A DNA stretch of 61,557 bases from Bacillus manliponensis (lineage in GTDB: Bacteria > Bacillota > Bacilli > Bacillales > Bacillaceae_G): NCBI RefSeq assembly GCF_000712595.1, contig NZ_JOTN01000021.1:1-61557 (forward strand), written 5' to 3'. How positions within the stretch are numbered: the first letter of the stretch is position 1; the number at the start of each line of letters is the position of its first letter. Below are positions 18,454 through 27,182 of this stretch, in pieces. A model generated the notes under the pieces. It was not told the origin of the DNA. It made no database searches and saw only the letters and a list, made by a program, of their open reading frames with translations. Position numbers and translations under genes: made by a program.

Positions 18454-19707
18454 ATGGAGGAACTACAACAAAAAGAAGTGGCCACCCCACAAGAAGAAGT
18501 AAGTGTTCCATTATTAAAGAATACAAACTTCCTCTTTCTTTGGACAGCTACTCTATGTTCAAGCTTTGCCTTAGCATTTTTTACATTTTCTCAAACGTGG
18601 TACATAGCAAAAACATTAAATTTAGAAGCTTCACTTGGCATTGTATTCGTGGCACTTAGTGTACCACGCCTTATTTTTATGATTGTTGGCGGGGCCATTG
18701 CCGATAAATTCCCAAAGAAAAATATCATGTTTTATTCCAATATTGTACGAGCCTTGCTTGTTTCAGCCATTTTAACTTGGTTTATTGTCGGTGATGTGAC
18801 GCTTTATACATTTGCACTCTTCGCCCTATTTTTTGGACTTGCTGATGCTTTCTTTTGGTCAGCGGACGGATCAATTTTGCCTGAGCTCGTAGAAAAGCAC
18901 CAGCTCACACAAGCAAATTCATTAACGCACATGTCAAACCAAGCATCCGTTATTTTAGGACCTGTGCTTGGCGGCATTCTTATTAAGTTTAGTAACTACG
19001 AAACGATTTTTTCAATCACCATTTTGTTATTAATCCTTGCTGCAATCCTTGTCCAAAAGATTCAAATGACATTGCAACAGGAAAAGAAAGAAGAAAAGAG
19101 TATGTTTACCTCCATCAAAGAGGGCATTCTTTATGTGAAAGAATCACCATTTCTTTCTACTTTCTTAATTTGTAGTGCCTTTTTAAATTTATTTTTAATC
19201 GGACCGATGCAAGTCGGATTCCCGCTATTTGTGAAAAACGTGCTGCACGGTGACTCACTTCATTTTAGCTATTTGGAAGCAGCTGTTGGAAGTGGAATGG
19301 CAGTTGGGGCCGTTATCGTTGGATTAAGGAATATAAGCAGACGCCGTGGTTTGTTTTGCATTGTAATGATGCTGTTGTCTGGTATGTTCTTCTTCATATT
19401 AAACTTTAGTACAGAGCTTTGGCACGCCTTACTTGCCGGTGCATGTTATGGCATGACAATTGCGATGGCAATCGTGCCGCTTATGGCAATGATTCAATCG
19501 ACAGTGAAAGAAGAAATGATGGGACGTGTCATGAGTTTACTTATGTTAACATCCATGGGCTTCATTCCACTTTCCTATGCATTTACATCCCTTGCCTTAG
19601 CCGCAGGTTTACCGATTGTCACAATTATGAAAAGCGGTGCAATTGCTGTAATTGTATTTGTTCTTTTTGTCGCAATTCGTGTTCCTGTCGTACGAAAGTT
19701 TGATTAA
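18454..19707 (+). CDS. MFS efflux transporter
   Basis: A 417-residue major facilitator protein with about 12 membrane segments and a charged cytoplasmic N-terminus (EELQQKEVATPQEE). The motif A-like loop GGAIADKFPKKN lies between TM2 and TM3, and the LGPVLGGILIKF region in TM5 fits a drug/siderophore exporter of the EntS/macrolide-efflux type. Substrate unknown. RBS AAGGAAG before ATG 18454. Confidence 0.85.
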   Translation: MEELQQKEVATPQEEVSVPLLKNTNFLFLWTATLCSSFALAFFTFSQTWYIAKTLNLEASLGIVFVALSVPRLIFMIVGGAIADKFPKKNIMFYSNIVRALLVSAILTWFIVGDVTLYTFALFALFFGLADAFFWSADGSILPELVEKHQLTQANSLTHMSNQASVILGPVLGGILIKFSNYETIFSITILLLILAAILVQKIQMTLQQEKKEEKSMFTSIKEGILYVKESPFLSTFLICSAFLNLFLIGPMQVGFPLFVKNVLHGDSLHFSYLEAAVGSGMAVGAVIVGLRNISRRRGLFCIVMMLLSGMFFFILNFSTELWHALLAGACYGMTIAMAIVPLMAMIQSTVKEEMMGRVMSLLMLTSMGFIPLSYAFTSLALAAGLPIVTIMKSGAIAVIVFVLFVAIRVPVVRKFD

Positions 19708-19738
19708 GAGTCATGTGCTTAGCACGTGACTCTTTTTT
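19707..19738 (+). terminator. MFS gene terminator
   Basis: AGAGTCATGTGC/GCACGTGACTCT stem, loop TTA, then T6; overlaps the end of the stop codon. Confidence 0.85.
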
Positions 19739-19847
19739 AAATGGGAATCCGAGTGTTCCACGCCCCATTCTAATGATGCATCTACAATTAAAAAATGACA
19801 GAACAATTTGTTATAATTTCAACTATATATCGAAGGAGCAGTTTCAC

Positions 19848-20720
19848 ATGAACTATATACATACAATTCAGCAATATCTCCCGCATTTGCAAATTGAGTC
19901 ATTCCAAGTAGAAACGCGCGGCTGGGATAACATTGGTGTTATTATTAATAACGAATGGCTGTTTCGTTTTCCACGTACAGAACAAAGTCGAAAACGGATT
20001 GAACGTGATGGAAAATTGTTAGAAAGGTTACATAAAGAGTTAGACATTTGTGTACCTTTGTACAACTTGCTACATGATCAACGCGGCAACGTATTTGGAT
20101 GTTATTACAAATTAATTGATGGGAATTTTTTAACGAAAGAGCTATTACATTCTTTAGAAAAACAAGAAGTAGTCGCAGAGCAAATCGCTACATTCATGGC
20201 AACATTACATAGAGTAGATGTAGCAGGTTTAAATTATCACCGTGAGCATGACGAAGCATTTTGGAGAGACCATTTTCAAAATGTAGGACAATCTATTTTC
20301 CCACTTCTTACAAAACATGAACAAGAGTACATTCACGCGTATTTTTCTAACATCATTTCTCTCGTTCAACAGCAATCAACAGCCAAAAGCATCATCCACG
20401 GTGACATTAGTTACACACACATTTTATATAAAAATGGTCTTCACGGCGTTATCGATTTTGGCGACGCCTGTATTGGTGATCCGGCGTATGACTTTTACAG
20501 ATTATATGCCGATTACGGCGCAACATTTGCAAGATTGGTATACAATTATTATAAAGAGCAAACACCGTTTCCAAATGACGAAACATTTTTTGAACGAATG
20601 GATCGTTATTATCAGCACCATGCAGTATTTCATGAACTGCTTTATAACCTAAAAATCGGTCATAAAAAAGGAATACACCAAAATCTACAAACACTTCGAG
20701 AGAAAATTCCTTTCTTTTAA
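19848..20720 (+). CDS. Aminoglycoside phosphotransferase-fold kinase
   Basis: A 290-residue APH/choline-kinase-fold protein. The catalytic loop is IIHGDISYTHIL and the metal loop is GVIDFGDACIGDPAYDFYRL. The Asn normally five residues after the catalytic Asp is His here, a variant seen in some APH subfamilies. Substrate unknown, so antibiotic resistance should not be assumed. ATG 19848 has AAGGAG 9 bases upstream. A TATAAT at about 19812 may be its -10 box. DUF523 follows after 15 bp, so they probably form an operon. Confidence 0.8.
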   Translation: MNYIHTIQQYLPHLQIESFQVETRGWDNIGVIINNEWLFRFPRTEQSRKRIERDGKLLERLHKELDICVPLYNLLHDQRGNVFGCYYKLIDGNFLTKELLHSLEKQEVVAEQIATFMATLHRVDVAGLNYHREHDEAFWRDHFQNVGQSIFPLLTKHEQEYIHAYFSNIISLVQQQSTAKSIIHGDISYTHILYKNGLHGVIDFGDACIGDPAYDFYRLYADYGATFARLVYNYYKEQTPFPNDETFFERMDRYYQHHAVFHELLYNLKIGHKKGIHQNLQTLREKIPFF

Positions 20721-20735
20721 AAAGGAGCGAATGCA

Positions 20736-21188
20736 ATGATTGTTATTAGCGCTTGTTTAGCTGGCATCGCCTGTCGTTACGATGGGAACGATAACCTCAT
20801 TTCTAAAATTGAAAAGCTTCTTCAAAATGAAGAGGCCACTCTCGTCTGCCCGGAAGTATTAGGAGGATTACCAACACCACGCCCTCCTGCCGAAATTGTT
20901 GGTGGAAATGGCGATGACGTATTAGACGGAACAGCAAGAGTCATCGATCAACATGGCAATGATGTAACGGACGCTTTCGTGCAAGGTGCATACGAAGCGC
21001 TAGAAAAAATTAAACCTTTAGCACCAGAACTGATCATTCTAAAAGAACGCAGTCCATCATGCGGCAGCTCCACCATTTACACCGGAGAATTTAACGGAAA
21101 CAAAAAGGATGGATATGGCGTGACAACTGCACTATTCAGAAGATATGGATTCATCGTTATATCAGAAGTAGAATTTGAAAATATGTAA
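20736..21188 (+). CDS. DUF523 family protein (TudS-like, probable Fe-S)
   Basis: A 150-residue protein with the full DUF523 Cys pattern: SACLAGIACRYDG (Cys7, Cys13), VCPEVLGG (Cys38) and KERSPSCGSS (near 109). One family member, TudS, is a [4Fe-4S] thiouracil desulfidase, so sulfur removal from a thiolated base is a reasonable guess, not a demonstration. AAAGGAG precedes ATG. It follows the APH-like gene closely. Confidence 0.8.
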   Translation: MIVISACLAGIACRYDGNDNLISKIEKLLQNEEATLVCPEVLGGLPTPRPPAEIVGGNGDDVLDGTARVIDQHGNDVTDAFVQGAYEALEKIKPLAPELIILKERSPSCGSSTIYTGEFNGNKKDGYGVTTALFRRYGFIVISEVEFENM

Positions 21189-21196
21189 GTAAAAAA

Positions 21197-21222
21197 AGAT
21201 TTGGCCCTCGGGCCAAATCTTC
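21197..21222. terminator. Bidirectional terminator
   Basis: A perfect 12-bp stem AAGATTTGGCCC/GGGCCAAATCTT between convergent genes, A-rich on the left and T-rich on the right. Confidence 0.85.
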
Positions 21223-21226
21223 TCTA

Positions 21227-21580
21227 TTACTTCACACCTAATTTTTCTTTTACCTTTTTCGGAAGCTCATCTTCTTTCACTTCCTGCCAAGATTTCACGC
21301 CTTTTTTCTCATCATAGTACAGACATAAGAATGCATCTTTACGTAAGTTCTTTTGCGCTGTAAATTCCATCTCTTTTTCTTTACCATCTTTATCAAATGA
21401 AGCTAATTTATACTCGAAAGTTTGAAATTTCTCGCCGTTATCAGCTTTGTCTATTTTTTCATTCCCATCAACCGTAATTTGTGTGTAATATTTATCAGTT
21501 CCAACTCGGTTTAAATTACAGCCTGCTAACATTGTTGTAAATACAACTAATACGCTTAAAAGTGCTAATACTCGTTTCAT
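21227..21580 (-). CDS. YxeA-family (DUF1093) lipoprotein
   Basis: A 117-residue lipoprotein with signal MKRVLALLSVLVVFTTMLAGC (lipobox LAGC, Cys21) and the YxeA domain: YYTQITVDG, FEYKLASFDKDGKEKEMEFTA, LRKDAFLCLYYDEKKGVKSWQEV. ATG 21580 is chosen because GAGGTG lies 6 bases before it; an in-frame GTG overlaps the RBS. It is a paralogue of the gene 15 bp upstream, with which it forms an operon. Function unknown. Confidence 0.8.
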   Translation of the reverse strand: MKRVLALLSVLVVFTTMLAGCNLNRVGTDKYYTQITVDGNEKIDKADNGEKFQTFEYKLASFDKDGKEKEMEFTAQKNLRKDAFLCLYYDEKKGVKSWQEVKEDELPKKVKEKLGVK

Positions 21581-21595
21581 TTCCTTCACCTCAAA

Positions 21596-21958
21596 TTAAT
21601 TTTTATTTAGTTTTTCCAACGCTTTTTTCGGCACATCTTCTTTTTGCACTTCATGCCACCCTTTACCTTGTGCTCCTTTTGAGAAGATTCGTAAATACGC
21701 ACCTTCACGAAGCTCACGATCCATCATCTTCTTAACGATTTGTTCATTTCCATCTTTATCATAGCCATGGAATGTATATAAGTACTTGCCGCCTTTTTCT
21801 TCTGGCTTATTTGTTACAACATAGTACTCTTTTACTTCTTTTGCAGAAAAGTAATTATCAAAAAACGCTTGTACACCTTCTGTTTTCGTTTGAACGTAAA
21901 ACGTGCCAACGCCTAATATAAGTGCAATTACAACGAATCCTTTTACAATTGCTTTCAT
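21596..21958 (-). CDS. YxeA-family (DUF1093) exported protein
   Basis: A 120-residue protein with an N-terminal membrane or signal segment (KGFVVIALILGVGTFYVQ) and the same domain as its downstream neighbour: YYVVTNK, YTFHGYDKDGNEQIV, LREGAYLRIFSKGAQGKGWHEVQKEDVPKKALEKL. No lipobox Cys. GAGGTG before ATG 21958. Divergent from the AraC gene at 22162. It and the next gene look like an old tandem duplication. Confidence 0.8.
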   Translation of the reverse strand: MKAIVKGFVVIALILGVGTFYVQTKTEGVQAFFDNYFSAKEVKEYYVVTNKPEEKGGKYLYTFHGYDKDGNEQIVKKMMDRELREGAYLRIFSKGAQGKGWHEVQKEDVPKKALEKLNKN

Positions 21959-22161
21959 TTTTTCACCTCGCTTGCCTTACATATGTTATGTTACTAGCAA
22001 AGCCTAAAAGGTAAAATTCATTTCCCTTACAGAAAGCTTACAGATTTGTAATACACTATTTTCCCTTCCGTAGTCAGTTATCATCCTACATAACTGTGCA
22101 TGAAATGTCGGATGGATATTTTCAATTCTTGCTATTGTATGAATGAAGGAGGTCGTCACAA

Positions 22162-23037
22162 ATGGATTCGCTTAAAGGTATGAATGAAGCATTAAACTAT
22201 GTGGAAGAAAATCTTATGAACGAGATTGATTTTGAAAAGGTTGCAAAGTTAGCGTTTTGCTCGCAGTATCATTTTACAAGAATGTTTTCTTTTCTTGCTG
22301 GCATAACACTTTCTGAATATATTCGCCGTCGTCGCCTTACACTTGCAGCGTTCGAGCTAATAAATAGCAATGTGAAAATCATTGATATTGCCATAAAATA
22401 CGGATACAACTCACCTGATTCTTTTACAAGGGCCTTTCAAAAATTACATGGCGTAACACCTTCAGAAATAAGAAATAGTAGTTCTTCGCTGAAAGCCTAT
22501 CCACGAATGACCTTTCAATTCTCAATTCAAGGAGGAAGCGAAATGAACTATCGGATTGTGGAAAAAGAGAAATTTCGAATTGTTGGGATTCAAAAAAGAG
22601 TTCCGATTATTTTTGGTGGAGTGAACCCAGAGATTGCTGCAATGTGGAGAAGTTTAGATAGTGAAATGATAAATACACTTAAAAGTCTATCAAATGTTGC
22701 ACCTACCGGATTAATCAGTGCATCTACAAACTTTTCCGAGGACCGAATGAAGGAAAAAGGAGAGCTTGACCATTATATTGGCGTAGCAACAACTAAAAAA
22801 TGTCCCGCTCACCTTACAACGCTAGAGGTCCCGGTCTCAACATGGGCGGTATTTGAAGCTATTGGACCATTTCCTGAAACATTGCAAAATATATGGGGAC
22901 GTATTTATTCCGAATGGTTCCCATCATCAAACTATGAACAAGTAGACGGTCCAGAAATTCTATGGAATGAAGGAAAAGATGTAACCTCACCGATGTTTAA
23001 AAGTGAAATATGGATACCTGTTATAAAAAAGAACTAG
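22162..23037 (+). CDS. AraC-family regulator with GyrI-like effector domain
   Basis: A 291-residue one-component regulator. The N-terminal double HTH (residues ~9-108) has [29 protein letters not shown] and [30 protein letters not shown]; residues ~125-290 form an effector-binding GyrI-like domain ([16 protein letters not shown] ... [17 protein letters not shown]). This is the Rob/SoxS-like architecture common for drug-responsive control. Target unknown; the divergent yxeA-like pair is a candidate. GGAGG before ATG. Confidence 0.85.
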   Translation: MDSLKGMNEALNYVEENLMNEIDFEKVAKLAFCSQYHFTRMFSFLAGITLSEYIRRRRLTLAAFELINSNVKIIDIAIKYGYNSPDSFTRAFQKLHGVTPSEIRNSSSSLKAYPRMTFQFSIQGGSEMNYRIVEKEKFRIVGIQKRVPIIFGGVNPEIAAMWRSLDSEMINTLKSLSNVAPTGLISASTNFSEDRMKEKGELDHYIGVATTKKCPAHLTTLEVPVSTWAVFEAIGPFPETLQNIWGRIYSEWFPSSNYEQVDGPEILWNEGKDVTSPMFKSEIWIPVIKKN

Positions 23038-23060
23038 GAGTTTTCAACACCTAGTTCTTT
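23029..23060. terminator. Terminator between convergent genes
   Basis: AGAACTAGG/CCTAGTTCT stem with an 11-base loop and T-rich flank; overlaps the AraC stop codon. Confidence 0.7.
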
Positions 23061-23061
23061 C

Positions 23062-23589
23062 TCAATTTGTTTTCGTATAATAAACTGTCCCTAATAGTAA
23101 GCTCAAACTAACACTTATAATAAGAAGAACAACTAAACTAACAGATATTGCGGAGTTAAATACAGCTACCATTCCAAATAAGAATGCAAATGCAACAACA
23201 ATCGCCATGATTACTACACTAAAGAAAACAATAGGCTGTTTATTCTTAGTAACACCCCTCACAATTACATCTACAACAAGAGCTGCCGTCACAATTATAA
23301 CACTAAATAAAACAGTATTTTCCCGACTAAATGGTTCTATATGCCCTGGGAGAATCCAATCAATAAGACGAATTCCAAAAGCAGTAATACCAAGCGCAAC
23401 AACGGTCACAATCAGTCCTTCTATCACCGCTATTAATAACGCATTTCCAAGAGGACGTTTCTGCTGTATGGATTTAAAAACTCCTTCTAATACACTACTT
23501 AGCAATAAGAGTGCAATCCAAATATTTAAGTACAGAGGCATTTGCACCGTAATAAGTTCCCAGCCAATAAGCAATATTTCTTTAATCAT
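23062..23589 (-). CDS. Polytopic membrane protein, unknown
   Basis: A 175-residue protein with about five or six hydrophobic segments and a short polar loop IDWILPGHIEPFSREN. I recognise no family. Its ATG is 2 bases after the stop of the AraC gene upstream, with GAGGAA as RBS inside that gene's end, so the pair is translationally coupled and this is probably the target or partner of that regulator. Confidence 0.7.
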   Translation of the reverse strand: MIKEILLIGWELITVQMPLYLNIWIALLLLSSVLEGVFKSIQQKRPLGNALLIAVIEGLIVTVVALGITAFGIRLIDWILPGHIEPFSRENTVLFSVIIVTAALVVDVIVRGVTKNKQPIVFFSVVIMAIVVAFAFLFGMVAVFNSAISVSLVVLLIISVSLSLLLGTVYYTKTN

Positions 23590-23591
23590 CT

Positions 23592-24473
23592 CTATTCCTC
23601 TTCAAATGATAAATTTGTTGGTTCATCTAATAATTCTACAGGAAATGTCATGTGAGTCGTTGGTGTATTATGGTCTACTTCTTCAAATTTCAATCCGTCA
23701 ATCCACACTTTTCCTTTACCGGAAAGCAATATTCCAAATAAAATTGTTGCCGCATTTTCCGGCACATCTAATACAATTGCATAATGATTCCAATGTTTCG
23801 TACCAACAAGAGGTCTATCGCTCATGTTATCAAACTGAAGTACCTCATCTCCAGCATTATCAACACGCATCCACATTCCTGCAAAAAATTCAACATCTGT
23901 TGTTTTAATAAATCCAGAAAGTTTGATTCGCTTTCCAACATATTTATCTGCCTTAAATTGTTGCATCATTGTCGCAAATTGTTCGCCATTTTCAACCGTT
24001 TTTGACTTTAAATATCCTGATACTCTTCCTTGATGTACAATCTCTCTATCCGTCCCCATCTCATAGTGAAACGGATGCGATCCACTTAAAAACCAACCTT
24101 TTATTTGCTCTTCCATACTCGAAACCTCCTTTTTTGTCATTACTATATCCCTCATCACACGCCGGAATTGACCAGGTGGTAAACGATACATCTTCTTAAA
24201 CGCACGTGTAAACGCTTCTTGTGATTCAAACTGGAGATGTAAAGCGATATCAAGAATTCTTTCTTCTGTATACAGGAGTACTGTTGCTGCATTCGTCAGC
24301 CGCCTCATTCTCGTATATTCTGAAACAGACATCCCAACTGTATTTTGAAAAATTCTATGAAAGTGATATTTTGAAAAACCAGCAATATATGCAATATCAT
24401 CTGCACAAATTTCTTCATGTAAATGTTCTTCAATCCAATCGATAGCTAATTGAATAGTTCCTTCGTATTTCAA
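23592..24473 (-). CDS. AraC-family regulator with jelly-roll-like C-terminal domain
   Basis: A 293-residue protein. The N-terminal AraC double HTH (residues ~8-107: YIAGFSKYHFHRIFQNTVGMSVSEYTRMRRLT, DIALHLQFESQEAFTRAFKKMYRLPPGQFRR) is followed by a domain resembling a carbohydrate-binding beta-sandwich (GRVSGYLKSKTVENGEQFATMMQQF ... YVGKRIKLSGFIKT ... VWIDGLKFEEV). The ligand is unknown. It is coupled with the downstream membrane gene. Confidence 0.8.
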   Translation of the reverse strand: MKYEGTIQLAIDWIEEHLHEEICADDIAYIAGFSKYHFHRIFQNTVGMSVSEYTRMRRLTNAATVLLYTEERILDIALHLQFESQEAFTRAFKKMYRLPPGQFRRVMRDIVMTKKEVSSMEEQIKGWFLSGSHPFHYEMGTDREIVHQGRVSGYLKSKTVENGEQFATMMQQFKADKYVGKRIKLSGFIKTTDVEFFAGMWMRVDNAGDEVLQFDNMSDRPLVGTKHWNHYAIVLDVPENAATILFGILLSGKGKVWIDGLKFEEVDHNTPTTHMTFPVELLDEPTNLSFEEE

Positions 24474-24543
24474 TGCTAAACCCTCCTCCCATTAACTATG
24501 ATAACGAAGTAGCAACATCTTTTTTTGACTTTTTTTGCTATTT

Positions 24544-24617
24544 ATAAAGTGAAACTTCACTCAATGAGGGGTTTCTTCATCCCCCACTGAGTGTCAGCCC
24601 GCAAATAGCGGGATAAA
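24544..24617 (+). repeat. bcr1-like repeat, internally deleted (74 bp)
   Basis: ATAAA, GTGAAACTTCACTCAATG, CCCCCACTGAGTGTCAGCCCGC, AAATAGCGGG, ATAAA. Both ends and the flanking pentamers are intact; the middle hairpin is missing. Confidence 0.8.
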
Positions 24618-24618
24618 A

Positions 24619-24648
24619 AAATCCCTTTAACAATTGTTAAAGGGATTT
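24619..24648 (-). terminator. Palindromic terminator
   Basis: A perfect 30-bp palindrome AAATCCCTTTAACAA/TTGTTAAAGGGATTT with T-rich flank on the - strand. It would end the transcript of the 24768-25409 gene or of the gene remnant next to it. Confidence 0.7.
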
Positions 24649-24656
24649 CCTAATTA

Positions 24657-24700
24657 TTTACTTCGCAACTTTAGGTAACTCAACATTACAGCTCACAAAT
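24657..24700 (-). pseudogene. Possible gene remnant (last codons only)
   Basis: On the - strand a short frame reads FVSCNVELPKVAK then stop, immediately before the palindromic terminator, with an in-frame stop just upstream. It looks like the tail of a lost gene that kept its terminator. Weak evidence; parent gene not recognised. Confidence 0.2.
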
Positions 24701-24767
24701 CAAAAATATACTTTCATTAAAAGATTTACTATCAATAACATTTAACCTCTTTGTCACGAGGTTCATC

Positions 24768-25409
24768 TTATAAAGAATCCCACAAATCCCCAACGTGACT
24801 TTCTTCTTTTTCTGCTTGTAATTTTTTAATGTTACTATTTCTTTCTTCTGTTCGTTTCGCTAATTCATGATATTCAGCGTATATTTTTTTAATTTCGCTT
24901 GTAAAGCTCAATGGATATGGATAACAAGGTCTTCTTCTTAAATCATCTTCTACCCAAAGATTATGCTCTCTACCAGAAGTATACTGTTTTATTATAGGGT
25001 TTAACTCAACAAACCCTGCTTCTGCTAAAATAACTCCTAATTCTCCAAACATTAATTTAACAGCTTTATGAATTTCGCCTGGTATTCTATCATTGTAAGG
25101 AACAATCCATTTTTTCTCACTTAAATGCCACCATATTGAATTGTCATCTAAATACTCATCTACTAGCTGTTCTGATTGATTTATTAAATCTTCAATTCTC
25201 TTTTTTAAATTTCTTAATTGTTCTGACCCTAATCTTTTAGCTAATCTTGGCTTATCTGTTATTTCTAATTTTGCTTGTTTACGAAACCAATCTTTTGCAT
25301 ATGTAATAACTGCTTGCTTAAATTTAACTTTTGTATCTTCCATTTGAGTGATTAACTCTTCTTTTTCTTTTTCTTCATCAGCAATAAGTAATGTGAAATC
25401 TTTTTGCAT
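24768..25409 (-). CDS. Hypothetical protein, accessory
   Basis: A 213-residue, highly charged, mostly helical protein (residues ~10-90 and ~180-205 look coiled-coil, rich in Glu and Lys). The middle part has IWWHLSEKKWIVPYNDRIPGE and GREHNLWVEDDLRRRPCYPYPLSF. No signal peptide or membrane segment. I recognise no family. It is AT-rich and sits in an interval absent from the B. subtilis order, next to a repeat and a gene remnant. AGGAGG lies upstream of ATG 25409. Confidence 0.6.
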   Translation of the reverse strand: MQKDFTLLIADEEKEKEELITQMEDTKVKFKQAVITYAKDWFRKQAKLEITDKPRLAKRLGSEQLRNLKKRIEDLINQSEQLVDEYLDDNSIWWHLSEKKWIVPYNDRIPGEIHKAVKLMFGELGVILAEAGFVELNPIIKQYTSGREHNLWVEDDLRRRPCYPYPLSFTSEIKKIYAEYHELAKRTEERNSNIKKLQAEKEESHVGDLWDSL

Positions 25410-25756
25410 CTTAAATCCTCCTCCACACTATTTATTATTTTGATATTTTTCAGCACTTCATATATTTCACTGAAAATTAGATTTTCTAGAATTTATTTAG
25501 AATAGGGAGTTTTATAATCTCTTTTTGATTTTATGTTGTATATAACATAAAAATTCCAGCTTGTTACAAAATATTCAATGCGATGTGTCTTTTCTTTTTC
25601 AATATAAAAAACCTTCTTAACGATTTAATTTCATCGTTAAGAAGGTTTTCTTTTATTACATGTTAGCTAGTCGTTTATATATATTTTACACAGTCTAAAA
25701 CATATAACCCTCAACCGTTAGCTCAGTTTTCAAATAGACTAATAAAGTGAAAAAGC
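25410..25756. promoter_or_regulatory. Intergenic region with palindrome and terminator
   Basis: No gene seen. A 20-bp palindrome TTATGTTGTATATAACATAA (25531-25550, six-base centre) lies about 120 bp upstream of the 24768-25409 gene on its strand and may be an operator. The yutM terminator lies at 25607-25649. Confidence 0.4.
25607..25649 (-). terminator. yutM terminator
   Basis: Stem AAAACCTTCTTAACGA/TCGTTAAGAAGGTTTT (16 bp), T-run on the - strand. Confidence 0.75.
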
Positions 25757-26110
25757 TTAACACTCTTCTGGCTTACCAGCATTCTTCGCTGTACGGAAAG
25801 ATGAACCACACCCGCATGATGCGATTGCATTCGGATTATCGATTGTGAATCCGCCGCCAAGCATTGATTGTTTGTAGTCAATTTTCACACCGTTTACAAT
25901 CGGTGTGCTTTCTTTATCAATTAAAAATGTTACGCCATGAAATTCAAGTACTGTGTCGTCTTCTTTGATTTCTGTGTCAAAGCCTAATCCGTAAGAAAGA
26001 CCACTACATCCGCCACCATGTACCGCAAAGCGTACGTACTTCTCTCCATTTTCAGCTTGATTTAACATGTCCTGAATTTGATATGCTGCTTGTTCAGTTA
26101 CTTCAATCAC
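25757..26110 (-). CDS. yutM: HesB/IscA-type Fe-S cluster carrier
   Basis: A 117-residue A-type Fe-S carrier that hands clusters to apo-proteins. The three family cysteines are in GGGCSGLSY and SCGCGSSF. The start is GTG 26110 (VIEVTEQAAYQI), which has GGAAGG 8 bases upstream; an in-frame GTG 9 bases earlier touches the RBS. It lies 47 bp downstream of dapF and ends at its own terminator. Gene order yutM-dapF is as in B. subtilis. Confidence 0.88.
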   Translation of the reverse strand: MIEVTEQAAYQIQDMLNQAENGEKYVRFAVHGGGCSGLSYGLGFDTEIKEDDTVLEFHGVTFLIDKESTPIVNGVKIDYKQSMLGGGFTIDNPNAIASCGCGSSFRTAKNAGKPEEC

Positions 26111-26157
26111 AGCATTCACCTTCCTTTCTTTTCTACTTCTATTATACATGTTTACTG

Positions 26158-27006
26158 TTATATGTCGTAATGATACACTCCTGTGCAAATGACTTCAGCA
26201 GGTCCCTTCATGAACACTGTTCCTTCTTCAGTCCATGTAATACGTAAATCACCGCCAGCTAAGTGCACTGTAATTTCTTTTCCACGCTCCATTTTCCCAT
26301 TTAAAATGGATGCTACAACAGCCGCGCACGCTCCTGTTCCACACGCCTCCGTCACACCAGATCCACGCTCCCATACGCGAAAATGAAGTTCGTTATCGTT
26401 TACGACTTCAATAAACTCAACGTTTACTCCTTCTGGGAACATGTCATGTTTTTCAACGATAGGACCTAGCGTAGTAAGAGGTGCTTCACCAATCTTATCA
26501 ACAATCGTAACGACATGTGGATTTCCCATAGATACAGCTGTGAACACATAATTTTTGTCATCATATGCGAATATTTCACGCTCACCTTCACCAAGCATCG
26601 GTAAATCTTCGCGTTTTAAACGAGGTGCTCCCATATCAATTGTTACTGATGTGACAACATTATCTCCTACTGTTACTTCCGCAGTGACAATACCGCCTAA
26701 CGTCTCAATCGTAAACACTGTTTCTTCTACTAATTTATGTTCGTAAGCGTACTTCGCTACGCAACGTAAACCATTTCCGCAGTTTTTTCCTTCTGAACCA
26801 TCTTTATTAAAGATACGCATTTTTACAGGTGCCACTTCAGACGGACAAATTAAAATCATCCCATCCGATCCGATTCCTGTATTCACATTTGAAACTTTTT
26901 CCGCAATGCGTGCTAGTTCTTCTTCTACTAGCGTTTCTTCAAACAGATTTACATAAATATAATTATTTCCAAGACCATGCATTTTCGTAAATGTAAATTG
27001 TTTCAT
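26158..27006 (-). CDS. dapF: Diaminopimelate epimerase
   Basis: A 282-residue PLP-independent epimerase converting LL- to meso-diaminopimelate for lysine and peptidoglycan. Both catalytic cysteines are present: KNCGNGLRC near residue 75 and EACGTGACA near 220; [12 protein letters not shown] opens the protein. A long in-frame extension upstream has no RBS and crosses the nupC terminator, so ATG 27006 with GGAGTGG is used. Confidence 0.95.
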   Translation of the reverse strand: MKQFTFTKMHGLGNNYIYVNLFEETLVEEELARIAEKVSNVNTGIGSDGMILICPSEVAPVKMRIFNKDGSEGKNCGNGLRCVAKYAYEHKLVEETVFTIETLGGIVTAEVTVGDNVVTSVTIDMGAPRLKREDLPMLGEGEREIFAYDDKNYVFTAVSMGNPHVVTIVDKIGEAPLTTLGPIVEKHDMFPEGVNVEFIEVVNDNELHFRVWERGSGVTEACGTGACAAVVASILNGKMERGKEITVHLAGGDLRITWTEEGTVFMKGPAEVICTGVYHYDI

Positions 27007-27150
27007 CGTAGCCACTCCAAAAAAATTTAATTGCTTTAAGTATAAAATGCATGCTTTTGGAACACAATAAGAACGTCCCCCGATTCTTATATTTGACAAC
27101 TTTTGGCGACTCCTAATATTAGTCGTGCTTACACAAGTGTTATAAGAAAA

Positions 27151-27178
27151 AAGCCCTTTCGGAAAGGGGCTTTTTTTG
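27151..27178 (-). terminator. nupC terminator
   Basis: AAGCCCCTTTCC/GGAAAGGGCTT type stem (one mismatch) with long T-run on the - strand. Confidence 0.8.
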
Positions 27179-27182
27179 CATT

